64,000 bases of DNA from Alisma plantago-aquatica (taxonomy: Eukaryota > Streptophyta > Magnoliopsida > Alismatales > Alismataceae): positions 1,335,710,804-1,335,774,803 of the forward strand of contig OY856410.1 in the NCBI GenBank assembly GCA_963693085.1, given 5' to 3'. The translations under genes were made by a program, and so were the position numbers. Under the pieces are notes generated by a model, which made no database searches, was not told where the DNA came from, and worked only from the letters and a program-made list of their open reading frames with translations. This document shows positions 34,553 to 45,180 of the stretch, piece by piece. Position 1 is the first letter of the stretch; each line of letters begins with the position of its first letter.

Positions 34553-35785
34553 GACAACAAAATTTGATCTAGTTTGACCAAATTCAGACCTAAACCACGC
34601 TAATTTGGTCTTTAAGTGTCTTAAAGCTTTGGGACTAAAAGGCCTTAGGCATCCACTTTAGTCATCTAAAAAACCTAGGCGCCCAGTTTTAGGCGGCCCA
34701 CCTACAATCTAGGGGGCCTTGGAGCGCCTAGACAGGAGCCTTGATAACCATGGGAAGGATATATCATTGTTGAATCATTGAGAAAGATTCAACAACGGCA
34801 AGTGTTTTCCTATCATCACATGAAGGTTTTGCTTGAGTTCTGTTTTGATTTATAGCTTTTAATCTCTTTCCGAATACATTTCAAAACACGAAGAAGATCT
34901 ACATGAAGGCTGGAATGAACTGCACTACAAGGTACATAGTACATCTAGTAGAGCTCGTGAGCATGATCTTGAAGTGTCATTCCATATCTATAAGAGCTAG
35001 CATGTTGCCTTGATAAGCAACTTAAATTGTAAAAGTGTGCTAGGGAATATAATAGATGACTACCGCAAAAATAAGAATCCCAGCAATATTAAGGTCCGTA
35101 AAGTCACTTAAGCACTTGACATGGATAAGTGAGATTGATGCCATTTGGGACACCCATCATATATCCATCATAGCAGTTGCCCAAGTATATAAACAAGCAT
35201 ATGAGGTGAGTATTAACTGCAGGAATCGTAATAAACTTATAATCCAATAAGCTCCCTAAGAACTGTACATTTTATTATGTGGTGGAGATGCTTATCGTGC
35301 ACAAAAGATGATAGACCGAAGGGCTTTGACATGCCAGTCCACGCAAACAAAGTGTAAATATGAATTTGTAATCTCAATGTAAATCTAGAAATTTTCTTTC
35401 TGTTTTTCAAAGACATCTCTATATTTCTAGAATGTCCATGGGGAAAATCCGTTCACCTTAGCAATCTGTTTCTAGAAGCAATCTGAAGTTTCACTTGTAT
35501 TAGGATAATATATATTTTATTTTTACTATGATAAATTAGCAACCCTTAACCATCTAGATTTGGTTTGCACTGAAACACCATGAAATCGATCTGCACGGCC
35601 GCATATACTCTCGCTTATGCCTATTCGGTTACCCTTGCTAATTGGTTCATTGAACGGTCCTAGGCCGTATATACTCCCGTTTAGCCGATTAAGCCTCTGT
35701 ATATCAAAATCTCACACACATTTGTACATTTATATGAATTAACTTTTAACATATTAATATGTGTACATACATATATAATATATCT
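34553..35785. other. Intergenic; one end of a hAT-like MITE near 34660-34760
   Basis: CCTAGGCGCC and GAGCGCCTAGACAGGAGCCTTGATAACCATGG (positions about 34670-34752) look like the right end of a common hAT-type element with GCCTTGATAACCATG termini. The left end was not found. The rest has no recognised feature. Confidence 0.4.
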
Positions 35786-35793
35786 ACATGTAC

Positions 35794-36534
35794 CATACTT
35801 GTCAAGGTGCGTCACTTACGCGACTTTAAAAAGGCTAAAATATTTTTATATTTAACCTATAGGCTGTAGGTATTCATATATTCCATGATTTTTCAAAAAC
35901 TTTTCTCCCTTCATATGCCTTTATTTCACCATTACATGTGTAAGTACATAAACTTAAGGTTAACTCAATGACATACATATGTATTTTGATAAGAGCATGA
36001 AAAATTACATTTTCTAAAAAAGTTTACTTAGCATTGCCAAAAAAAGAATATAATTCCAAATAATGTAAGAGATTGAGATTTTTTTTTTTGAAAAAATTGG
36101 CCATTCATTCATCCCGTGGCCGGGGGGTTTCGAACTTGAGACCTCTCGGTCTTACATCAGTACTTTTACCATCTGGGTGCCATCTCTTTGGCTAAGAGAT
36201 TGAGATTAAGTACATACATAAAGATTAATCTATTGCTAAGTATTGACTGTCTTTAATAATACTAAACAGAAACTGAATTTAAGGCAACACGGCAAACTAT
36301 GAAAATGTAGGAAACGCTTATTAATAGAATTATTGTAATAAAAAATGATAGTTGGCACATAACAATAACAAGAATGTAGATTTTGAACACTAGGACACAT
36401 AATTAGACCATTAAAAATCATTAATCTGTAAAAAAATGCGAGAATTTACATAAGGCGGCTAATCGGGCAAAGCGCAGGGCAAAGCGCACCCCCTAGGATG
36501 CCTTGTTGCCTAGGCAATAGCCTTAACAAGTATG
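35794..36534. mobile_element. Non-autonomous hAT element (741 bp) with nested SINE
   Basis: Perfect 8-bp target duplication ACATGTAC (35786-35793 and 36535-36542). TIRs: CATACTTGTCAAGG on the left and, from the right end reversed, CATACTTGTTAAGG (13 of 14). The inner right end contains GCCTAGGCAA-type sequence. No transposase. An 8-bp duplication plus short TIRs places it in the hAT superfamily. A SINE sits at 36081-36192 and must be younger. Confidence 0.9.
36081..36192 (-). mobile_element. tRNA-derived SINE (112 bp), minus strand
   Basis: Perfect 15-bp target duplication TAAGAGATTGAGATT (36066-36080 and 36193-36207). On the minus strand it reads ATGGCACCCAGATGG (A-box-like) and AAGTTCGAAACC (B box), and ends in an A run (T run on plus at about 36081-36090). 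Inserted in the 741-bp hAT element. Confidence 0.88.
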
Positions 36535-36704
36535 ACATGTACACACATTTGTACATGTATGCATACATTTTGATTTATTCGTATTTATACACAAACTCTA
36601 CACATTAGTACATCTATTTACAACATTTCATTGTATGTACGTATAGTTGTATACTACAAAAACATTCCATGTATAGAGACATATATACACATATATAAGC
36701 ATAT

Positions 36705-36863
36705 TGTTTCCGAGAAGGAGTGGCTCAAGTGGTCAAGCATGGTGTCCCCTAACAAAGGGACTCGGGTTCGAATCACAGTTGCCGCCTTGATTTACCACCC
36801 TCCCGGGCATTCAGCCTCCGCCACGGGCGTGGGAGAGGGGGGGAGAAATCTTTCTCTTCATCC
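36705..36863 (+). mobile_element. Au-like tRNA-derived SINE (159 bp)
   Basis: Perfect 15-bp target duplication CATATATAAGCATAT (36690-36704 and 36864-36878). A box TGGCTCAAGTGG at 36721-36732 and B box GGTTCGAATC at 36765-36774, with tRNA-like spacing. The 3' end is T/C-rich (CTTTCTCTTCATCC) rather than poly-A. The head resembles the widespread plant Au SINE; the family name is an inference. Confidence 0.9.
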
Positions 36864-36879
36864 CATATATAAGCATATC

Positions 36880-37364
36880 GTGCATGATACATGCATGTGA
36901 ATATGTTTATATTTAAATATATACAATTACATAATTATATTCAAAAAATTTATTATTAGCTCAATATATCATTTAATGACTATATAATTAGTTTATTGAA
37001 GGAGAAAAAATCCACAACCACATATACTCCTGCATGCGATCATGTATACCGCATTCCTCTACGACATACCCTCTTTGTATATGCTCATGTATACCATATA
37101 TACTCTACGACATACCCTATCCACATGCAAATGTGTTGAACCATGTTGCATGCATGCAACCTTAGGTCCTTTTGATCGGAATCAAAATATTGGAGTAGAA
37201 AGAAAAGATACAATTAAAGAACAAAAGAATGTGTGAGCCTGCCAATACCACTCAGGCACTCATTCAAACAAAAGACTAGGTCCAGGATCATGTCTCCTGT
37301 ATTTGTTCTTCATCTTCTCTGCTTGGCATAAACCTACAACCGCAACTAGACTCATGGATGAAAA
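36880..37364. other. AT-rich intergenic stretch
   Basis: Repeated CATGTATACC and CTACGACATACCCT phrases (about 37040-37120) form a small imperfect direct repeat. No gene was recognised. Confidence 0.4.
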
Positions 37365-38010
37365 GCATATTAATTCAAGAATTGGGGAAGTCTATAAAAA
37401 AAGAAAAAAGGTATACAGCCAATGCGTCTTTGTTGCAAGGCCCATCAGGCCCATATGTTAGTTGAATTGTGCTTTTTTAAATTTGCAACCGTTGGGTGCC
37501 TTCAAAGACAGTACCTGACATGAACAGCAATGGATGGTGAGACAAAATGGGGTTCAACAGCTTTGTCAATAGCGGGCTATATATATATGGGCCCTCTCTC
37601 TTTGTAAAAAGACAACTCTGTTACGGACAGAGTTAACGACTGCATAATTGCAGAAGTCTAGAGGTGAAGTCCATTGTTTTCTGTTGGGTGAATCCATCAA
37701 AATTCAAACATTTGACCGTGATCTAGATAGAAATCTACTGCAGGGGCAAAAGTCTCAAATGTGTTGTCCCCTTGCCATGCAGTCTGATCACTTGGGCAAA
37801 CTTTCATTCTATTAGAAATTTAGAACGCTAATAGGCTGTTTAACCCTATTTAGCTTTCTGTTTTAAATTTCCAATACATGTGTATATATCTGGTTGGAAT
37901 TATAATTGGTTATGATTAACCAGTCTGAATTCCAATCTCTTTTGGCACTAGTTAACTGTTACAATGCCTTAGATTTTGCTTTGCACTCTTGCAATCTGAC
38001 TGTTCCTTTG
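37365..38010 (+). repeat. Dispersed duplication, copy A, with promoter-like TATA segment
   Basis: Related over most of its length to 43385-44235. Landmarks: a TATA-like CTATATATATATGGGCCC (about 37577-37594) followed by CTCTCTCTTTG and AAAAAGACAACTCT; then a GAAGTC(C/T)ATT phrase, GTGATCTA, TGATCACTTGGGC, TGGTTATGATTAACCA and GGCACTAGTTA. It could be a duplicated promoter/5' region of a gene pair or two copies of a TE terminus. Confidence 0.7.
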
Positions 38011-39780
38011 CATTTAATTCTTTTTCATTGAGCAGACCCTTACATAAGAAGCATCTTACACCATACTTGGTGCCAAAGCTTATAGGCATTTTTTTGTCAT
38101 GACACCATAGTGGCTATTCCGACGAGGAAGTTGACTGAACGGCGACGTGATGAACATTAAGGTGAACTCTTCCACAAATTCAGATCTTATTCAAGAGGAT
38201 TTCAAAAGGGAAACTAACCATCTACGAGTTTGCTTAGATAACTTCGAAGACTCCGCCGGGATTAAGAACCACAAGCAAGTGTGAAACCAGGTATTCACTC
38301 ACCTCCTGTTGTAGATAAACAGGGTCATGTATGCATAGACAGCTTTGACTCGGATGTCGAGGGGGTACTTAAGAACCCAAAGTTCCAAAGTTACAACACT
38401 GTCAGTGGATCTAGGGATAACTATAAAGGCTGCATGAGTTGGGGTTACCATGAGGACGTCACCATATGGATTTTCGGTTTAGGGCAAGCCACAATAACCC
38501 ACGACTTAGAGATTTCATGGTGAACATCACCTACACTGACATGAATTGGGAAGTTTCCTTCGTGGAAACTATAGAAAGCGTGATTCAGAAACTAATGACT
38601 TGGATTACTATAGCCAGGGCACACATTTATATAGGGACAATGGGTGGCGGCCAATGACCCATTTACATTATTAAACCTGTCAAATTGTCGCAGATCCATG
38701 GGTTGACCCGTTTAAATTGGATTTGCATGATGAAACTTGCCACCCACTTATAATTACCCAAACCCATATTTAACCATTTAGTTAGTGGGTCTTGCAGGCA
38801 ACTCGGTTAACTAAAATAAATATATTAATATAAGACATGTATAACTCAAGAAATACCATAACCCTTACCAAGCAGCTAATTTGTTGATGCTGAATGTACA
38901 AAGATTATAAAAGCAAAGGCCAAAGGCCCAATATTGGTGTTGTTTGTTATTTTTATGTTAATAGAAAAAACATGGTAATGTGCTATGTTGTTGTTTATGT
39001 TGATGAGCATGTAATATGATGCTTCTACATGTTTTAGATTTAATCAGCAACTATATTCCCAGTCCATGTGTCGTTGCCCAATACTGCCCTTGTGCCTTGC
39101 ATGGAAATCGACTAGTATGTGATCTCTCCACTCTTCTTCCTCCCCCTTCTCTTCTTTCCTTACTCCTCTTGTGTTGCTGGTGGTGTTCCCTGCAGGTGAC
39201 AGCAACCTGCTGGACTTGTGGATGCCAGCAAGCTTGCTGCTTGCACAGGTCATCCAACTTTGAAGGTATGATTTTTTATTCGTTTCTCATATTCCCTACC
39301 TCCTTCATGTTTTCATTTTGCTATTTGTTCTTCCTCTACCAATCTTCTTTTTTTCATTTTTTTTCCATGATATCACCAAACATAAGGTTCATGATGCATG
39401 TTACTACACTTTTTTTTCATTTTTACTTTGTTAATCATCTTCCCCCAACTTCTTGTGTTTTCTATTTGAAATTTGGTTCTCCCTCCTCTACCAGTCTTCT
39501 ATTTCAATTTTTTTCTCCTCTTCCTAATTGCTACTCATACATATAATGCTCCTAGTTAAACATACAACTATATATATATATAACTATAAATAACTATATA
39601 TAATATATATAATGGAAAAATGTCTAGAAATGCCTAGGCTTTTGACTAGGCCCCTTGGGGAATGCCTAGCCGCCTAGACAACCTAGGTTACTAGATATAA
39701 GCATATAAGCCCTATAGTCTCATCCCCTTTCCAGGATCATCTACGGCTAGTGCCTTGCAAAGTCATTTGTGTATCATATA
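38011..39780. other. Intergenic; unrecognised gene-like frames and decayed repeat
   Basis: A plus-strand frame from the ATG at 38152 (43 codons, MNIKVNSSTNSDLIQEDFKR...) and another at 38281-38523 have normal-looking amino-acid composition but match no family I know. About 38625-38810 contains GGGTGGCGGCC and GGGTTGACCCG phrases typical of hAT MITE interiors. A CT-rich tract lies at 39120-39540 and AT runs at 39565-39610. Confidence 0.4.
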
Positions 39781-39966
39781 TGTTAGAAAATAGTATTAGC
39801 ATGTTTAGTTAATAGGATCATTAGTTAATGGGCTCTGGTGTCTCGGCCCATTTAGCCTTACTGAGTCCTAAATTTGTAATGTCTTCACCCTTTCTCCTAT
39901 ACATAGGACAGGGGTGTGCCTTCTAATTAATAACACAAGTGAGTTTTCCCCTCACACCTTTCAACA
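39781..39966 (+). repeat. 5' LTR of the non-autonomous element (186 bp)
   Basis: It contains a TATA-like CTATACATAGG (about 39898-39907) and a GGGCTCTGGTGTCTCGGCCC segment, also present in the 3' copy with a few changes. It ends ACCTTTCAACA before the PBS-like AGGTAGCAGAG. Confidence 0.88.
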
Positions 39967-40209
39967 AGGTAGCAGAGTGTGCCCTAGGGACTTAAACCTA
40001 GCCGCCGGCTCCACTTCCCTCTCCTCTCTCCGCGCTCGTTGTTGCCCTAGTCGTCGTCTTTCTCTCCTAGAAAGAGCAACAGAGAGAGCCTCCACATGCG
40101 GGCGGCCGCCGTCTCTACATGGCTCAAGGTCGAACGGCCGTCAGGCATCCTCCTGGACTCCATGGTCGTTCCTCTTCCTCTTTTCTATAGATCTTAATCT
40201 ATAAGTTGA

Positions 40210-41110
40210 CACTATCCTTCCCGGTCATCTACGCTTCCCCAAGTCTCTGGACGACGCTAATTCACGTCCAGATCTGTTCGTCATCTCTTCCCCATGGTTG
40301 TCCTCTCGGTCATCTACAGGCAATGTTCATCCCACCCATCATTCAACCGTCATTTGCCATAGAGATCTCATCCGTCGTCGAAGCAGCAAAGAAAGACATA
40401 GCAGCAAGGAAGTCACGTTGTTCCCCTTGATTCCCTTGGTTCTGGACAGTGCTAACTCCCATTCAGATCTATTTGTGGTCTAGCAAAGGAGTTGTCGTCA
40501 TCCCTTGTGGCTATTGTCATCTTCAAAGTCTCCACTAATTCCCTGAACGTCTTTTCCTAGACGGCGCTAATTCCCCTCCAAATCTAACTTTGGTCTAAAA
40601 AAGGTTGTTGCTGCCTCAGATCCGTATGATTTCTTGTCACAAGTAACGGTATTAATTCATGACACTCCTCGGTGCATCTTCCAGGGGTTGTGCTCTCTTT
40701 GACGGCGTCAATTCCAATCAAAATCGTGCATCAGCGACTGCCAACAGGCGTGTTGTATAACCGGCATGGCATGTCGCACTCCAGAAATCGTCCTAGATTG
40801 CAACCTACATGTTATCATCTTCCAACACGCCGTGTTGACGAAAGTTTGTTTCACACCTAGATGGCATGTCATCTTCCAACACAGCGTGTTAATAGACATA
40901 TGCTTCACGTCTCCGACAATCCTACACAGCATGTCATCTTTCCAACACGGCGTGTTGACGGACATCTATTTCACACCTCCGTCATCCTACATGGCATATC
41001 AGAATCTCCACACAGCGTCTGCTAGGAGCTTGCCATCTTCGACAAAAATAGTTATACAGCGTATCAGGTCTTCACACAGCGTGTCAAAAGTAGTTTGTCT
41101 ACTCCCAGTT
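40210..41110 (+). repeat. Internal tandem repeats of the non-autonomous LTR element
   Basis: Two repeat types. About 40250-40740: three or four units of roughly 115-150 bp with GACGGCGCTAATTC...CCAGATCT-like phrases. About 40740-41090: four or five units of roughly 60-75 bp with CATCTTCCAACACGGCGTGTTGACG and TTTCACACCTCCG phrases. The CAACACGGCGTGTTG core is a near-perfect inverted repeat, so the second array is a series of small hairpins. No protein was recognised. Confidence 0.7.
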
Positions 41111-42438
41111 TCAGTTATGACGTCCTCCAAATGTCTTCCTCTCCTCCAATTCCTAATGATAATCAAATCCTAATTTTTTGACCTAGTCCATTGCGGGTCG
41201 AGAAAAGATCCATTTAATTTTCTATCTATATCTTCTAATTGGATAGTTTTGCTCCGAATATCGAATTCTCCTCTCTACATGCTATGCATATCAGTTTACA
41301 ATTTCCTTTCCCTCCCTTTCACCCATCATGTGTGCATCTCTTTCCATGTGTGGTGGGGTCATATGTCTTTTTTCCACACCACATACTCATTCTCTTCATA
41401 TTTGGTGTGGGGGATATAGACGAGAGAGAGAGAGTATGAGTATGATGAGAGAGCATGAGAGTAAGCATATGAGAAGAGAGATGAGAGTGATATATTCCAA
41501 GCTATCTTCATTAAGCTTCATATTCTTCAGCACATCTACTCTTCTGATGTCTTTGTGGCGCATCATTCCCACTAAGCATCGTTTTACATGTGAATTGGCT
41601 ATCTGCGTGAATTCTAGTTGGCCACCGCTTTAAGACAACGTTGAAGCGTCTTAACTACGGGATTGACATCAAACTTTTCGCGTTTGTACCGCATTATGTA
41701 CGTCAGGACAAAAGCTTGGTTGTGCTAATTATAACCTCTTGTTAATTCTGGTGTTAAAAACATTTTAGTTGACCATTCTCACTGCTTTCCCATGGCACGG
41801 ATGGTTGCTTCTTCACATCAAAAGCTCGTCAATTTCTAGTTTGGGCATTTTGTATCTGCAAGGATTCATCTAGATTTATCTTCATTGAGCTACTTCGTTA
41901 CGTCTTCTCCGAGTTGCATCTGTCGACATGGCTCTTCTATTGATCTACTTAGATTCCTCCTTGATGGTGCCATTCAGTCCTATCAAGCCCTTGAGGTTCA
42001 CGCATCAGACTTATGGAACCAGTATGCCGGTCCTCAGCACCTCATCCAGCTCGTGTTCGTGCCACGTTATGTACACGTTTATAGACTTTTACGCTAATTC
42101 CAGTTGGCTACATTTCTCAGACGATTTGAAGATACCCTATTGCTACATCGACAGTCTGCCTCCGCGTTCGTGCCATGTTATATGCGTGGGATGTGTTGAT
42201 TGTGCGCTTATTCCACTCACCCATTCCTTTCCAGTAAAGATGGTGTAGTCTGGTACTTTTGATCGTCTGCTCCAGTTTGATTGTGGCGAGATTTTGTTGT
42301 GGCATTTAGATTCCATTTATCAAATGTTCTTAATTCTGGATGCACCTCAAAGACCTCCAAAGCTAGAGCATTTCCAGCCTGCAGAACACAACTAAAAAGA
42401 GATGTCGTCATATGTTTTTAGTTAGGAAGTATTGTTTA

Positions 42439-42453
42439 GGGGGGGGGGGGGGG
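42439..42453 (+). repeat. Poly-G run (15 bases)
   Basis: An uninterrupted G15 lies about 100 bases before the polypurine tract of the non-autonomous LTR element. Its length is prone to sequencing and replication slippage. Confidence 0.9.
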
Positions 42454-42560
42454 TAACAATTTTTGTATGGGGAGTGACAATTTTATTTTTATCGTCTAAT
42501 TGAGTCTTGTAAGTCCAAGCTCGGACATGAGCTTCATCCACGCTCCAGCTTGAGGGGGAG

Positions 42561-42752
42561 TGTTAGAAAATAGTATTAGCCTATTTAGTTAATAGGATAA
42601 TCAGCTAATGGGCTTAAGTGTCTCGGCCCATATAGCCTTACTTAAGTCCTAAGTTTGTAATGTCTCCACCCTTTCTCCTATATATAGGACAGGGGTGTGT
42701 CTTCTAATAAACAACACGTGAGTTTTCCCTTCACACCTTTCAAGTTTCAACA
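42561..42752 (+). repeat. 3' LTR of the non-autonomous element (192 bp)
   Basis: Near-copy of the 5' LTR, preceded directly by the polypurine tract. It has a TATA-like CTATATATAGG and ends AAGTTTCAACA, six bases longer than the 5' copy through a small insertion near the end. Confidence 0.88.
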
Positions 42753-43384
42753 ATATCTATAACCAACAGTCAGATATCAGAAGTAAAATTGCCATCAATT
42801 ATGAGCTTTATAATTTATTCACAATACTCATTGCAGGTTGCAAGAGTTTTGTAAGGAAGATAAAGTATTGATCTGAGTAATGCCAGAGAGTTCTATGAGG
42901 GGCTCAAGAGAAATTACATTCAAAACTAGTAGGTTCATATCAAGTACTCTGTAGCATTAGAGCAAATTCCCATGAACTAAATATTAAAAATGACATGAGT
43001 ATTAGCCATCTGTTCAACGTAGAGAATCTAACTCCAATCAGTGCACCTTTTTTATTTTCCAACAGACCCTTTCCCATCCCATCTTTTGGTGAATCGTCAA
43101 GAAAATCATCAGTAATTGCAGAAAAATTTGTCTTGCATGCTCACCAAGTCCACCTGTATGAGCCACTCAAGGGGCCACCCCAACAAGAGCAAGTTATTGG
43201 CATCCAAGAGGATCAAATCATTCCCACTTCCATTGGTGGAAAACAAAATTACTCAGATTCATAGCTTGGCAGATCATATAGAGTATACTAAGGTCACTTC
43301 GGAGAAGCTTCTTCAACTCGATCCAGAACTTCGTGCCATCACTTCAATACATCAGAGCAGGATTCTTCCAAACCAGGGAGGGTC
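42753..43384. other. Intergenic stretch, no recognised gene
   Basis: Overlapping plus-strand frames at 42995-43264 and 43116-43457 match no family that I recognise. Confidence 0.4.
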
Positions 43385-44235
43385 GATGCAAGAATTAGGT
43401 ATATTCATTATAAAAAAAAAAAGATACAGCCCACAAGTCTTTGTTTCAACTCACTAGGCCCATTAGGGCAATAGATGACATTCATAACTTGATAACGTAA
43501 TTTTTGTTTGCAGTAACTGAATGTACTTGTTGGAATTTTTGGTAGCCCAGAAGGACTGATGTGACAGCAACCATTTTAGTTGGTCGTCAACATGGCTGTT
43601 GGGTGCTTCCACCAACAGTAACTGTTGTAAACAGTCATTGTTGGTGACCCACAATGGGTTGCAAATGCTATCTAACGGTGGCCTATATATGGGCCCTCTC
43701 TCTATAAAAAGACAACTCTTTTAATAGATCTCATGAATAAAAAAGAACAACATCAGTTATTGCAGAAGGGCATGTTTGGTAGGGTGTAGGCGGATGACAA
43801 AGTGTGAGTTTGATGTACATTTTTGCATTACAAACTCACACAAATACAACGGGCTAGACTCCACCAAACTAGCTCTAATTGCAGCAATCTGAATCGGAAG
43901 TCTATTATTCTCTAATGGTGTGAAGCCATAAAAATTCAGGCATCAGTTTAGAGCGGACTCTCGTGATCTAACACAGCAATCTATTGCGGAGCCATTTGCC
44001 TTAATTTTGTCATTCCCTTCCTCCCTCCTGCAGTTTGATCACTTGGGCGACTTTGATTTTGTAATATCACCTATTGCCTGTTTTGAATCTTATCTAACTT
44101 CGTGCAGCACCTGCACATATATCTGATTGCACTTAGAACTGCTTATGATTAACCAAAGAGAATTATGATCTATTTCGGCACTAGTTACTGTTACAAAGCC
44201 TAAAACTTTGATTTACACTCCTGCAACACAGGCTT
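43385..44235 (+). repeat. Dispersed duplication, copy B, interrupted by a MITE
   Basis: Counterpart of 37365-38010. The TATA-like CCTATATATGGGCCCTCTC lies at 43681-43699, followed by TATAAAAAGACAACTCT. Copy B carries the 108-bp MITE at 43768-43875, which copy A lacks at the corresponding GCAGAAGTC site. The homology ends near 44235, after the GGCACTAGTTACTGTTACAAAGCC phrase. Confidence 0.7.
43768..43875 (+). mobile_element. Tourist/PIF-Harbinger-like MITE, copy 3 (108 bp)
   Basis: Same family and length as 3689-3796 and 11358-11465. It begins GGGCATGTTTGGTAGGGTGTAG and ends CCAAACTAGCTC. Flanks are GAA and TAA, a 3-bp target duplication with one mismatch. Its absence from copy A of the surrounding duplication confirms it as an insertion. 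Confidence 0.85.
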
Positions 44236-44984
44236 TTTTGGCATTACTTTCTATATCACCAAGCAAAACTCAGAACCTAACAGAACTGTCACAGATACAC
44301 CACATATGAGGTCGGCAGCTTCACATGGATACTGCAGCAAATCAAGAAACACTGGTAACAGATGAAGGCAGCGAACAACAGAACCCTCTCTTGTCGCCTA
44401 GGAATCATGGAAGGAAAACATTGATGGTCTCAGGGATCACAAGGATGGCGACCAAGGACCTGGTTCGACGTTGCAACGCGAAGATAGACTGAGAGTCAAG
44501 GTCGCTTCAAAATATAACTATATCAGGTAGAAATGTCTGTGATGGCCCCTGTGTCTTGTGCCATGGGTAACAACTCTCTTCCTCTGTATCGTGTTGACAT
44601 TCACACATAGCAGTGGAAGCAAATATGTTATCACAATCACCCCAACAACCACGATCGACTTAAAACAAACAGTGCCTTCCCATGTCTAACCTTATCCCTT
44701 GCAAGTCCATCTGGACGACTTGCCTTCTCACATGTTGATTGGCAAAAATGCAAACAAACATGGAAGGAACGATACTACAAAAGAGGAGATTGCTTGGGAG
44801 ATTCAAGATTGTAAAGGTAACATTGTAGATGGATTTCTTGGGACAAGAGTGGATGAAAGTGGCAATGAACAAGAAGGCAAAGTTAGTCAAGGTGAGGCAA
44901 GTGTGTAGAAGAAAGAGTCCAATCTTGATGCCATTCCGAAGGGTGAAAAATCAAAAATTTCAGCAGATGTGTTCCTAACATTTC
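44236..44984. other. Intergenic with short gene-like frames
   Basis: An ATG at about 44327 opens a 55-codon plus-strand frame starting MDTAANQETLVTDEGSEQQN, and another frame spans 44699-44908. Composition is protein-like, but no family was recognised and no splice partner was found. Confidence 0.35.
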
Positions 44985-45180
44985 AATGCCAAAATGAACA
45001 AATTAATCATAAAATTTTCACAGATCAATCTACAAAAATACATTTATTTGTCCAATAATATGTCATACTGGATATGTGGGGGAGGGATCTCCTACATGTG
45101 CGAGTGAAGGAAACTGAAATATTGCAATGGGAATTTCGATGCAGATTTCATAGATAAAATGATTGGATTAATTTATGAAT
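44985..45180 (-). repeat. hAT terminus-like fragment 1
   Basis: Related to the reverse complement of the 3' subterminal region of the hAT element (28600-28930): CAAAATGAACAAATTAATCATAAAATTTT, TATGTGGGGGAGGG and GAATTTCGATG appear in the same order. Probably a remnant end of a relative. Its outer TIR was not found. Confidence 0.6.

Larger units (their letters stand above)
39781..42752 (+). mobile_element. Non-autonomous LTR retrotransposon (copia-like, about 3.0 kb)
   Basis: The LTRs start TGTTAGAAAATAGTATTAGC at 39781 and 42561 and end in TTTCAACA. Candidate target repeats are ATATA (39776-39780) and ATATC (42753-42757). A PBS-like AGGTAGCAGAG follows the 5' LTR, and a textbook polypurine tract TTGAGGGGGAG (42550-42560) precedes the 3' LTR. 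These signals are those of Ty1-copia elements, but the 2.6 kb interior encodes no gag or pol. It would depend on a partner element. Confidence 0.88.

Noticed and set aside
36705..36790. Possible tRNA gene (A and B boxes)
   Set aside because: The boxes are good, but the acceptor stem does not pair and a 15-bp target duplication flanks a 159-bp unit; it is a SINE.
39016..39546. 176-codon plus-strand frame
   Set aside because: CT-rich sequence giving Phe/Leu/Ser/Pro runs; both strands are open over part of it and no motif is visible.
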